Below are positions 1 to 10,575 of a stretch of 64,000 nucleotides of DNA, one piece after another. The notes under the pieces are model-generated. The model did not search any database. It saw only the letters and a list, made by a program, of their open reading frames with translations, and was not told the DNA's origin. A program made the translations under genes and the position numbers. The DNA is from Phoronis australis (lineage: Eukaryota > Phoronida > Phoronidae). The stretch spans positions 76,053 through 140,052 of the forward strand of contig NMRA01000701.1 in assembly GCA_002633005.1 (NCBI GenBank), written 5' to 3'. The number at the start of each line of letters is the position of its first letter. The first letter of the stretch is position 1.

Positions 1-556
1 ACAAGCAAAATGGCCGCCATTTGGAGTGATTGGGTGAGCGTGGCTGAAATGTTGAATCAAGGGAGACAATTACCTGTTTCCGTTCCATGAGCGAAGATGT
101 ACCGTATCGCAGGCGAATGCCTCGTGAATGTCTTGTATTTAAAAAAACGTTCCCCGATGATACAGATTCCCAATGAATAGTTGACATCCGGTTCCGTATT
201 TGCCATCATCCGTTTAAAAAACATTTCCATTATTTTAAGATATTTGTCTGTTATCTGGAGCCAAAACCTAAGCTGTTGGGCGAACGTCAGGCTTAGGGTT
301 TTGTTTTATAATCAAATCGCGTTTTCGTTGTAACTGGGAATATAAACACTGGGTTTATACGATAGTATAAGCACTTGCGTTTATCATCTTATTCAATCAC
401 CAGCGAGGGAGAATCGCACACGAGATCAGGATAAATACGAAAGCTCGTGTGGAATGTTCCTGATAAAGGTTTTTCACTAACCTATTCTTTGGAAAGTTTT
501 ACTAGGATACACCAATTCTACAATATGACCCTCTGTCACTTACGTTTTTATTATTT
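1..556. other. No recognised gene; possible tiny first exon at the left edge
   Basis: Near base 9 an ATGGCCGCC reads MAAIWSDW and then meets GGTGAGC, which resembles a splice donor. The ATGGCCGCCAT core is also palindromic and matches a YY1-type promoter motif. Without an adjoining exon this is only suggestive. The remainder to base 556 shows no frame or repeat I can name. Confidence 0.15.
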
Positions 557-737
557 ATAAATCTTGAGACAATGTTGACGCCAATGTGGTAAATGTATTT
601 GTAGAGATTGTTACTAAGTTGCTCTGTATACAGGCTGATGGCTTATTGTTCATAAATCTTGAGACAATGTTGACGCCAATGTGGTAAATGTATTTGTAGA
701 GATTGTTACTAAGTTGCTCTGTATACAGGCTGATGGC
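557..737. repeat. Perfect 86-bp direct duplication, 95-bp period
   Basis: Bases 557-642 recur identically at 652-737, separated by a 9-base linker. Both copies begin ATAAATCTTGAGACAATG and end CAGGCTGATGGC. Complete identity suggests a very recent duplication or an assembly artefact. Confidence 0.95.
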
Positions 738-1880
738 CTTTCGACTATACGCACTTGTTGTCTTTGTTAAATATCAGTGAACAGATTTACACCCACTGTT
801 ACAGTTTCACTAATTATATAATCATTGTATTTATTTTGTATCTGTAGTATTTTTCTTTGTCAATATACATGATCTTTTATCTCTTCTCCACATGTTTTAA
901 TTGTTTCACCATAAACTAAATTCGAGAGCGCTTCAAAGTCATCAATTCTAGCAGGATGCCATTACCAGCAAGGCTCAAGTGGCAAATGAACGACCTTTGG
1001 CTATTTTTCGACAATAATTGCACAATGACTGCTTAACTGAGAAAAAATTGTGGCATATGATTACAAACAGCGGTCCTCTGTCAACAGAATTTCATTAGTT
1101 TTTATGCTTTGCGACATACCCGAAAATAAACAGGTATTCCATCCTTACTCAGACCAAAGTGAGGTATGATTTTGGTCTTGTAAACTGGCTGACAGTACGT
1201 CATTGCTCGAGACCACATGCTCGCCATGACAAGCCAACCTGTACAGCTTGTAATCTCAACCAGTAAGGAACTGTTACTTCCTTCCAAGCTCTGAAATCAC
1301 ACTTTTTTCACTTAAACGGTACGTGGGCTAACTCAACTTTGTTTTCTGTCATAGAAGGCGTGTTCAAACCTGTTTAAGTTCTAACAAGTATCACACAGCA
1401 CCTTTACAGTAGGGGGCCGAGGGAGCTGTGCGGAGGCCCGTTTTATTTGTTAGGGTCACATCGCATTCACATGAAAAGTAACTTACGAGACTGGGTAACT
1501 CGACCGGTTCACATACCACGAAATCCGCCGCAATCTTCAAAGACACCACGCAGTTGTAGGCAATTAGATTGCATCTGGCTGCTGATATTATCGCTCTCAA
1601 GTCTAGATAATTCCCCCCCCCACTGGGGTGGAGACAATAGTATGTCTTTAATTTTCGTTTTAAAAGATTTTTAAATAGTCCGTAGAAGGTACGCGTGGTC
1701 ATGTCTTCGTCGCTTGTTGGAATTTGACCGCTAAAATTTTAATGGTGACACCTGAGAGGACTTCACAGAAGTTAACAAGTTACTAATCAGGGAGCTCTGC
1801 ACCAGAAAGTCAAGTACATACAACGCAGAACGGAAGGATGGTCAACTACAGCTAGTGTGTGTGGTTACTGGATGTGGAAT
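738..1880. other. No recognised gene
   Basis: Two overlapping opposite-strand open frames lie at 1391-1702, but neither has recognisable family motifs and they shadow each other. A short C run occurs at about 1612-1621. I see nothing else supportable. Confidence 0.5.
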
Positions 1881-2046
1881 CATTGGCGGATCCAGGGGGG
1901 GGGGGGTCAAGGGGGTCCAGGCCCCCCTTTTCCCTTGATTTTAGTGATATCAAATCTAGACATTTCAAATTGTTTACTTAGACCTTCCTTGTTAAAAAGT
2001 GTTCGATTTGACCCTCCCCCTTTAAAAAATCATGGATCCGCCCTTG
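1881..2046. mobile_element. Short TIR element (MITE), hAT-like ends, 5-bp TSD GGAAT
   Basis: The 166-bp element starts CATTGGCGGATCC and ends GGATCCGCCCTTG, which are imperfect inverted repeats. GGAAT occurs on both sides (1876-1880 and 2047-2051) and is a 5-bp target duplication. G-rich and C-rich runs sit just inside the ends. It shares ends and TSD length with the copies at 41675-41913 and 54931-55088. It has no coding capacity; the small open frame across it is incidental. A hAT-type origin is inferred from the CAG-type ends. Confidence 0.8.
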
Positions 2047-3631
2047 GGAATGATAAGATAATATTTTCGTTCCAGAAAATCGCCCCTTGGCAAAGAGCTT
2101 GTCAAAAACATGTCAAACGTGGAGTCATGCCTTCTTCCTGTTGTGTGTATTCAGCCAATACTTTATGGTATTCAGATTTTATTCTTAAATGTTGTTTTCA
2201 ATAACACAGACCAAACACAATGTAATTGTGGTTACGCTGTTCATTGACAAGTTAAAGGTACTCTAGCTTTCATTTCCTTTAAAATCAGCACGAAATGAAG
2301 TTTATCGGAAACTAGCATTATTAAACGCGTCCTCAAACGATGCTCTTTGAACTTCAATCCCTTTTAAATGAACAGAGCATGATATACACATTTTCGTAAT
2401 TGTAGGCTAAAGTTTAGTGATTAAATCAAAAGCTTCTTGATTATTTTTATAGACTTCTGAAAAGACTGCGAAAAATACTCTGACCAATGCGTGTCAGCAC
2501 ATTTTTATTGTCTGTCTTTTCGTGATTACATTTAAGACCGACAACTTCAACAAAACTAAACCGTTTTACCGGAACTTCTTGTTTATCAGCCAAGGATTTC
2601 TTAATCTGATACCCGCGGTAGATGTAGAATCTGCATCTACCGCTGATACCGAGTTTGTGAGGTGGTAATGTTTACAACGCCCTCTATTGCTCAACATATG
2701 TGGCAATTCGGGCCATAGTTCGTTTTTACACAAAATGTGAGAGTTTTTCTAAATAAAGAATTTGGAATACCATTTGGTCACGGTAGGAGAAAATTATCCA
2801 GGGAAGATACTCTCGGAATGTTCTCATACAGTAAAAGATCCACTGACTGATATCACTATTTCCAACGCAATGACATGGTTTAAGTGTAAAAAACGTACCA
2901 GCCACTTGCACTTCATAAAAAGTCTACGAATTAAGACATTCCCTTGTTCAGAACGCTTTCGAACTGTTCATGATAGCCTCGCTCCAGCCTCCTGCGGCGC
3001 AGACAGACACTTTCCTGATTGTAACGATTTCCTTTTACGGAAAGACACGTGAGTTACCACTTGGATTGTTAGACTATAAATGTACTGCTGTTACCAAACG
3101 CACATAAATATTGGCTTCGTTGCTACATGTAAGTTACTCGACGTTATTTCTATGATCTGTCATGGGCCATAATACATCGGATCCGTCTAGCTCAAGTCTA
3201 CTGATCATGCCTGTCCAAATACATCAAGATCGGTCCGCCGAGACAAGGAGTGCAATTGACAATAACCAGAAAAGATATCCTAGAACATTTTCGCCTGATA
3301 CGTAAAAGGCTGAACAATGCCCTCGGAAGAGGTCTGGGTCATTTCCCAGGCCCGTTGAAAGGTAAACAATACTGAAAGAGGAACACAATCTACTTGACTT
3401 CTTCAAAATTTTGCCTTTATGGTTCAAAATTCTTCCCTATTGCTCATACTTCCGACCCTGTCTACCCGGTCCTCGTCAGTTTTGCACCTCCAGTCATAGC
3501 CTACAAACCCCAAGGATATGTAGCCAAAGAAACGTGAGCACCTGTATTTCAACAAAATTTCACGAAGCAGTGTCACGTTTAGACCGGAAAACGTTTCTTG
3601 GGATACGCGCTTAGGGTATGATGATTTCACA
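2047..3631. other. No recognised gene; one strong hairpin
   Basis: Opposite-strand overlapping open frames at 2726-3052 and 3224-3648 have no recognisable motifs. The only structured item is the hairpin at 2615-2643, listed separately. Confidence 0.5.
2615..2643. repeat. Near-perfect 14-bp hairpin palindrome
   Basis: GCGGTAGATGTAGA and TCTGCATCTACCGC flank a single A. The only mismatch would be a G-U wobble in RNA. Similar GATACC words lie just outside both arms. It is too short for a typical miRNA precursor and no gene adjoins it. Confidence 0.8.
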
Positions 3632-4689
3632 TTTAAAGGCGAAGGCAACCTTTTTTCATGTCACTTTTGGCAAAAATAAGGTTCGTTGATTATCCCAGAC
3701 ACATTTTCACTTAATTACAGCTTTTCGTAATTTGATTAATTTCTCGTCCTCTACTCCGGAAGTGACGTTTTGGGAGGCAGTGGAGGGTTACCGAGTTTGT
3801 GGCAAGCATTTTCTGCCGTCAGATTACGACAGAGATATGTACGCTGAATTTATGAAGGTCCCTTCAAAACAACGCATGAAGAAGGGTACCATACCTCCGT
3901 TGATTCCCGGCAGTGCCCCGTCGCCAACCCCGAGAGGTGCGTTTTTGAAGCGAGAAGCCTCGCGAGCTGTGGCCACTATATGCAGTGACAGGAGGCACTT
4001 CATCTACTGTCACCCGTGCCTCCGAACGTACCCCCATTGCGTGCAATGACGGGAACTAGCAGTGATTCCCCCTGTGCTGTTGTCTCTAGCCCAGAGCCTG
4101 TAAGCAGCCCTGCAGCGATGTTGAGTAGTGGGAGTGAATGCAGGCCAGTTCGACACCCAGTGAAGAGGACAGTTCGTCATCCAATGAACAGATCGGTGAG
4201 CCTAAGTTTGATAAGTTTATTGTGGACTTGTATTGGAGCTATTTAGAAGGTGCCACGTGTGTGACGAAGGAGTCGCACGGAGGTATGTAAGCAGTTTGGG
4301 TGCTCAAGTCACCATCCACTGGGAGTGTGTCGAGGGACACTCGGGCAAGTGGAACAGTTCTCCTCTGTACCTGAGACGATAATGAGTACTTCTCGGTAGG
4401 CAGCAACAGCGTGGCATGTTGACTGACTCGTAAACAAAAGCAAACGACAACCGAACTTATCACAACCGAGGTAGAACAATAACTGACTCGACTGCTCTCA
4501 CAGACAGACTGTATGAAAAGAAATTGGCGCGAAATTCTTGCCTCCCAAAACGTCGTAATTTCCGGAGTAGACGACTAGTAATTAATTAAATTACGAAAAG
4601 CTGTAAATAAGTGAAAAATATGTCTGGGATAATCAACGAACCCTATTTTTTGATAAAATGACATGAAAAAGGTTGCCTTCGCCTTTAAA
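3632..4689. mobile_element. DNA transposon remnant with ~150-bp TIRs and a THAP-domain core (P-superfamily-like)
   Basis: Bases 3632-3779 and 4540-4689 are long inverted repeats. The outer end is TTTAAAGGCGAAGGCAACC and the inner end is CGTTTTGGGAGGCA. Between them is a broken frame with the second half of a THAP zinc finger. THAP domains bind DNA in P-element transposases and domesticated relatives. The arms are clearly diverged by small changes (for example AATAAGGTT against AACCCTATT), so the copy is old. I could not identify a clear target duplication. The total of 1.06 kb is far short of an autonomous P-like element, so this is an internally deleted copy. Confidence 0.75.
3732..4283 (+). 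pseudogene. Broken THAP-domain transposase exon
   Basis: The frame from 3732 contains VCGKHF (3795-3812) and then DY, which matches the second zinc half (C-x2-H-F) of a THAP domain, followed by a basic stretch and TIPPLIP, where the family has its AVPTIF-type end. The first C-x4-C half is missing, having been lost upstream or lying in an exon removed by the deletion. A Ser/Pro-rich linker continues in another frame (4016-4140), and an acidic stretch ending before GGAG|GTATGTAAG at 4283 continues in a third. That last site is an excellent splice donor. At least two frame changes are needed, so it is a relic. It starts at a TTG inside the inverted-repeat arm, not at a real start codon. Confidence 0.65.
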
Positions 4690-4953
4690 GTACCAAAAAG
4701 ATGAACCATTCCCTTCCGGGTCGCAAATTTAGCGAAAGAAACTCCGGCTGCGGGTTGCGAACTTTGGAAAAACGCCAGGCCGGGGAAAAATGGCATCATC
4801 CGATCGGAATTGAGCAAACTGAACATCGTCTCCGAAACTCCGGTAGTGTCGTCTATTTCTGAGTGATAATGAGGCTTAAACTGGTCACAATTTTGGGAAA
4901 GCTTATTTGGGTCACATTTGAAAGTGCACTTTCAAGGCGCGTGGTTTCGGTTC

Positions 4954-5052
4954 CTCCCTTGTTGAAGAAACACGAATACCCGAGTTTCTGGTGACTGTTT
5001 CAAACTCCCTTGTCGAAACACGGGTACATGTTACTCAGTTTCTGGTGATTGC
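4954..5052. repeat. Diverged tandem duplication, ~51-bp period
   Basis: CTCCCTTGTTGAAGAAACAC at 4954 recurs in modified form at 5005, and each copy ends with CAGTTTCTGGTGA-like sequence. Two units are seen, with small indels between them. Confidence 0.6.
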
Positions 5053-6149
5053 CTGTCTGGAAGGCAAATTATATTGAATTGACAGAATTTAAACAAAACT
5101 CGCCGAAACGTCAATTCTTAGAGGGTCATTTTAGATTGGCAAAAATCATCTAATGCACTTTGCTGTTTGGGTCGAATGGTGGAATTTGCCCGAAAATTCA
5201 GCTTCTGTCTGTTTGCATTACAAATTTCACAGCACATGATTAGCTCCTAATTGTCAAAAATCGTCTATAAACCAGTCAACTTTTGTATATACGCAAACAA
5301 GTAAAATCCGAAACCAATGAACTCTTACAGATTACGGTATTGAGAAAACTAAAAATACTAGGCCGTCGCAATTGAGTTTACTGTACTGGTAAAGTGAATA
5401 GAAAATGCAAGTTGTGATAAACAACAAAATAGCTCCAAATCGCATTATATGCTCGGCTTAAGAACTGAAAACTATAACGTGTTCATACATTTTGATTAAT
5501 ACGTCACGTGCTATATGCACATGATGGGCCCGAAGCGAGTGAAGCAAGGAATGTAGAGTTTAGAAACGTAAGTTTGTGAAGCATTTTAAGGTTAAATTTA
5601 TGCTTCACTGAGGGACCCGTTTTCTATCATTTGAATGCCGATGATGTTTTTGTGGAATGAGTATTTGAAACGTCTGTAAATACGTATGAAGTAACACGTG
5701 CATTTAGCAGAATATTTATAATCAACATCTGTTTGTGGCCTCTCATACATTATTCATTATAAGTCACATTTGGAGGCCAAAATTTTAAATTTGAAATTTC
5801 AAACCAAGGTAATAGATGATTTAAATTTTATTGCATCATTATTTATAGTTAGAAAAAAGCAAGCTGTCTTATCGTATTTCGTCTTGTAAAGATCATTCAT
5901 CAGTTCAACTGATATAAACGATGTTGTGAACGGTCAAAAATCAACTTTAAAATTCTGGGTCCTAATCATGTTTCGTGCGGCTCTGATTGTACATGTAGTT
6001 ACAGCTTAGGTATTGCTCAAAGGTAGTTCCTGCACTGAACATCATGTAAGTTTGTATCATTAGTTTTTTACTATGACCCCATTTCGCACCGAGTATGGAT
6101 CGTTGCGGGGACCCCATGTTCATGGGGCTCCCGGGCAAGCGTCTAGTGG
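5053..6149. other. No recognised gene
   Basis: This is A+T-rich sequence without open frames of note. I see no tRNA, rRNA or repeat that I can support. Confidence 0.5.
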
Positions 6150-6600
6150 GCCCTGTAGTAAAGACTACCGTGGCCTCGTGTTGCCGACTTCTTGTAGTGG
6201 CTGAAGAGGTGCCATACAGTATCACAACCTGTGAAAGCAAGGGACCCTGGCTAATAAGGCCGAATTTCATCAAATGTTGTGGATGGGAAATGCTTTGGTT
6301 TCGTTGCTATACCAGCCATAAGTCATAACGCAAACGGTTTAACTTGTTGAAATGTGTTACAGATAACACCAGTCTCTGAATCACGAGCTAAGGTTAGAGG
6401 ACTACGGGTTGTGCATTGTTGTGAATACAATAAAGTACAATTCCGTATCTGCGTCTTCGTGATTACATTCCAGCAGAGTATACGTGTAGGGGTGGTGTTG
6501 GGTCCGCAACGTAGACAGCTGTTTCGGGATCAAAGCCTCCGCCGACCAAAACGCTCTTATCAGAAGGAGATTCAACAATCAAGGCTGTATACAAAAATTA
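6150..6600 (-). pseudogene. Relic of the invertebrate FTGCDTV protein family
   Basis: On the minus strand, bases 6240-6170 read LAFTGCDTVWHLFSHYKKSA. This resembles a core I know from large, transposon-like invertebrate protein families, HAxTGCDTxSxFxGxGKK. About 300 bases upstream on the same strand (6590-6470), after a TTTTTGTATACAG that resembles a splice acceptor, another frame reads ALIVESPSDKSVLV. That fits the motif usually found about 80-100 residues before GCDT (IVVxTxDTDVLVL-like). The two pieces are in the right order and spacing, but stops and frame changes separate them. The biochemical role of this family is not established. The open frames at 5962-6273 (minus) and 6095-6328 (plus) overlap it and are incidental. 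Confidence 0.4.
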
Positions 6601-8122
6601 TAACTAGCACAAGTCCCTCTTGATGTTTGCAGACGTTAGGAAACCAGTCTTGTTCTGCGGCAGGGGTACGTCTCTATTTTCAACCAGTCTTCATATTGGC
6701 ATGGAATACTTGGTAGGTTTTGCTCTCAAGTAGTACTAGTTTTGATTGTGAGGTCCCTGTATCGACCAAGTGTCGTATCATAAGTTTTGCCTTCCTCCAG
6801 AATGTGTCTCACGAACATAATAGTTGAGAAGGTCCCGACATCAGTTGGCTAGTGCAGTGACATCACAGTGACTCGTCCATCAATGGTCAGGCATGACGGT
6901 TCAATAATGATTGTTTCTGGGTAGAGAGGTCAGTTGACAGTTTGGTTAACACATCGAAGAGAATATGTTTAAGACCGGTTGTCTACAGTTTGCCAGAGAA
7001 GATGCAAACTAGCCATTTCACCAACCCGTAGCTGAGGACCGTTGTTGAGGTGTGACTTGTCAACCAACTCAAGATGCTGTGACCAGCTCCCACGTGTAAA
7101 GATTCTGTTCGTTTTCAAAGTTTTCATATTTTAGCAGGTATAAGGTTCCCAGTCATACCCTTGCTAAATCTGACAAGAAGTCTTCTTGACTACGACCAAT
7201 AGGTGCCAACTACGAGAGGGTAGCTGGAAAAGCTAGATGGCGTTGGGTCAGACCAACCTTGCCGATCCACCAACAGAGAAAGTTCAAGAAAAAGATCGAA
7301 ACCCACAGTAAAGGTGGCATCCCGCTGAAGATGGGATCCAGAAGGCGTCCAGTGAACTGGCGTTCGTTGAAGTCTCCCCTAATGCAAACGGCATACAAAG
7401 GTGCCAACATGACAGATTTTGTTTTTGTAACGAATGCCCTTCACCAGGTAATGCCACCAAAATGCCAAAACAGGTTGTGAAAACTTCAGTGATACTGTTA
7501 GTTCGAGAAGAAATCTGCTATTCACATATCCAACACATTACCAACACATCACTCATTTGAGCATCTTTGTCCTCTTGTTACCTTTAGAGCTGTGGAATCA
7601 GTAACTTCCAAAATCTTCCAGCCTCATTAATTTAATTTGTGGTATCTGACATCTTTCAACTAAAATTTGCCATATTTCATCTCTTTGCTGTGTTTGGACC
7701 AATAGACTACTCTAAATCCGCAGTTCCACTAATCCTGTGTCTTCCGAGATTACCCATCGAGATATGCAAGACGGTATCTCTTGCCTTTAGCAAAAGGCCA
7801 GCGATACCCTGCGTTAATTGGTGAGATAGCGGTGGAGTTTCAGACACATTGCCTACATCAGATATGATTCCATTTGTCTTTAATGACTGTGTCTTCAATG
7901 AAAGAACAAAGATCACCATTGATACCCGTAATTACCGATTAGAAGTGCAGGTTCTAACTGTCCCGTTAATTCAAATCAGTAAGATCTCACCCGCTCGTCG
8001 GCCAACAGGATCGCTCTTTTATGCCTTCTGTTGATTATAATCTCATTAAATGTATCCTGTGGTAATACTTGAATTTGATATGCTCTCACTCCTGCTACAT
8101 AGTAACACCACAACCTGTGTCG
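6601..8122. other. No recognised gene; overlapping unrecognised frames near 7210-7480
   Basis: Frames on both strands at 7210-7480 overlap. The plus frame is basic (KFKKKIETHSKGG, MGSRRRPVNWRSLK) and the minus frame is hydrophobic at its centre. Neither shows a family signature. This could be further decayed sequence of the GCDT-family relic, but I cannot demonstrate it. Confidence 0.35.
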
Positions 8123-8226
8123 AGTTCAGTAACGCTAGTGCCTCACTAGAAAAGCAAGATCTCATGATATTCCGCGAGATACAACCGTGTATTTTCAATG
8201 ACAGCACGTGATTTTCGCTACAGTTT
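8123..8226 (+). mobile_element. MITE family A, copy 1 (truncated)
   Basis: It begins GTTCAGTAACGCTAGTGCC and continues through AAGCAAGATCTCATG, CCGTGTATTTTCAATGA and CACGTGATTTT, matching the 36211-36346 copy in the same orientation. The right inverted repeat is missing, so the copy is truncated near 8226. Confidence 0.75.
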
Positions 8227-10278
8227 TCTCGCCGCGAGACAGATATTAAAGTGTACTCTACATTGGATATGAACTCGTACGAACAGTGTAAGTCATAATA
8301 AGAAGCGTTGCTTTCGTTTCCTTACCTTTCTTATATAAAAACAAGCGTGAACACGTTCGACAAGTGTATTGTATAACGCTCCCGAACACAAAACTGCGGA
8401 ATCTCCTACTGACATTCCGCTGCGTATTTCCCGCCTGTTAAGTACATATTATACCACGTGACATACACCAACACAAGAAAACGGTGTGCATTTACGAACA
8501 CAGGATGACAATGATAACTTTCTTACCTCCCGCTCATCAAAATAATTTTCAAAATCAAATTATTGGTTAAGAGGTGGTTTCTCTAACTAACCAAACTGAA
8601 AGTTAGCTTTGAGAGCGAGTCTACATTTATAACTGTCTAGTAATTATTCCTATCCTAATCGGGTGCCATTTCTTTGTCTGATCACACAACTAAACCTACG
8701 AAGTGTTAGAAACATTACATTTTGCAACAGACCGTACCATTTAAACATAATTTCGTATACACAGTCAGTTTATGAACGCCTGGGTACTTAAATAATAACT
8801 TAATGGATGGCGTTTATTATGCCGCGCATTTGCGCATTAGAACTACCCGTTCTATCATTTTCGTCTAATAAATCGTTGTTACAGCACGCAGAATTCGCTG
8901 GAACTCTTTATTGTCAATTGTACTGCATTGTCCAATTTTCTGACAGATGCCGCAATGCGTCGATGAATTCCCATCAAATGATGTCATTTAGTGTCAGATG
9001 CCCACGGAAAGTAGTGTAAAAGCACTTTCGACCTTGTCATTCATGTCTTGAGATTCGGATCCTCAGTGTTTTAGCCAATGTTTCTAATAAATGACCTGAA
9101 AAATATCAAAATACTATATGAATTATCAGCATTCAGATATTACCAAGAAAGGAAACTGTTTTAGAGCATTTTAACGTTTCTTTCACATGTGATTTAAAAA
9201 CGTACCGATCAAGTTGTTGTCATGACAAGCATTCAGTTATAATTTGAAGTCTCTACATACAAAACGATGCCAGTCTGATCTCTCAATATCCCATTTTATC
9301 GGCGCTGAGGTGTTTTGAATACGACATATTTTACCCTAACAAAAGACTTCTCTCCCAGACGTTTCACATAGCATTTTGTTCTACATGTAATTTCTACCGT
9401 TAGATGACTCTAACGTAAGCGAATACGCAAGTCATCGGTTTTGATTTGAGCATGCGCAAATCGTGCGCACTGGCGCGATTGAGAAGTAAGTTGAGTAAAC
9501 AAGCCGATATTTAGATTGCCATTTATGGAGACCCGGAAAGAAATCCACATTTCTGTTATTAAGCTAGTAAATGGTGAAAGCAACGCTTGACCTATGCTGC
9601 CATAACGTGAATATTGTGGGGTTTTTGAACACAGAATCTTCCAGATTATTCCTCGGCTTCGCTGGATTGCCATTATGCCGTGAGCTCCAAAATTGAGCAT
9701 ACGACATTTTCAGGAAAAAAGAGCTTGGGACAACCCTGAATATGCAAGATATGACATAATTGCAGGCTCTATTGGCGATCTTTCGATTAACATTGATTTT
9801 ATCACCCCTTATTCTCCTGTCTACTTACATGGGAAATGCACATGAACTGGTAATTGTTTACTATACGTAATTAAATATTCGAGATGGCGGACGCAATGGT
9901 CTTGCGTATTGCGACCTTATCAATTACAATTCTCTGATTGGTCATTTCTTCATCGAAGGAAACCCCATTGTAAACTTTATTCAGTGCAGTTGCACCAAGT
10001 ACTGGAGACAGAAAAGTAACTATTTATCAAAAAGCACTCATTCAGAAGTCGTGGCCGTAACTTCACTTAACCATCTGCTTGGTTGAAACATTATCAAGAT
10101 AGATTGATCCGGGAAATTTAGCAACAGCAAGTTAATTTCACGATGAGGAATCCCGGATGTGTGGCCCAGCAAACTAATAAGGGCCACAGCTAAGTCTAAC
10201 ACTATTATTGGCCAAAAGGATGGTTGAAAGTTAACGTATGTACATGTAAATTACTAGCGTCCCTACTTTTAAAGGCGT
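8227..10278. other. No recognised gene; possible promoter-like motif cluster near 9885-9945
   Basis: GAGATGGCGGACGC near 9882 resembles a YY1-type promoter element, and CTGATTGGTC near 9936 resembles an inverted CCAAT box. No linked exon is convincing. The open frames at 8807-9019 and 9410-9700 have no recognisable motifs. Confidence 0.25.
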
Positions 10279-10520
10279 TAGATATTAACCGTGTAAAACA
10301 ATTCTTTAGGTCCTAGTTACTTTGTGCGCTCATTTTAATTATTTGTGCGCGTATTTTAAGCAATAACCGCCATAAATTAATTCTTACCGGTGTTAATTAC
10401 TTTTAACCGCGCGAAATAATTATTTACGTGAGCAAGTAAGTGTTGAAAGTCGTTAATTTACGGTATGAACTTGTAGTGACGACGTTAAAAGTTAATTTGC
10501 ACCATTAGAAGTTAAATTAC
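10279..10520. repeat. Phased ~21-bp array: G+C cores alternating with A+T tracts
   Basis: TTTGTGCGCTCATTTTAATTA (10321-10341) is followed directly by TTTGTGCGCGTATTTTAAGCA (10342-10362). Further diverged units continue with C/G cores at about 10368, 10388, 10408 and 10428, each separated by TAATTA-like tracts. Spacing is 20-21 bp, close to two DNA helical turns. Units outside 10321-10445 are weak. Confidence 0.6.
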
Positions 10521-10557
10521 GCCCTTAATATATAACATATGCAGAACAACATTGTCA

Positions 10558-10575
10558 CCCACGCACGAGCGTGGG
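10558..10575. repeat. Perfect 7-bp stem, 4-base loop hairpin
   Basis: CCCACGC-ACGA-GCGTGGG lies just after the 21-bp array. It does not match the replication-dependent histone 3' stem-loop sequence, and no histone gene adjoins it. Confidence 0.7.

Noticed and set aside
1391..1702. 103-codon minus frame with Cys-rich stretches
   Set aside because: It is mirrored by an opposite frame, has no family motif and has no splice support.
7210..7480. Basic plus-strand frame as part of the GCDT-family relic
   Set aside because: It lies on the opposite strand to the GCDT fragments and shows no reliable alignment to the family.
10558..10575. Replication-dependent histone 3' stem-loop
   Set aside because: The stem-loop has a 7-bp stem and ACGA loop that differ from the conserved histone element, and no histone frame is nearby.
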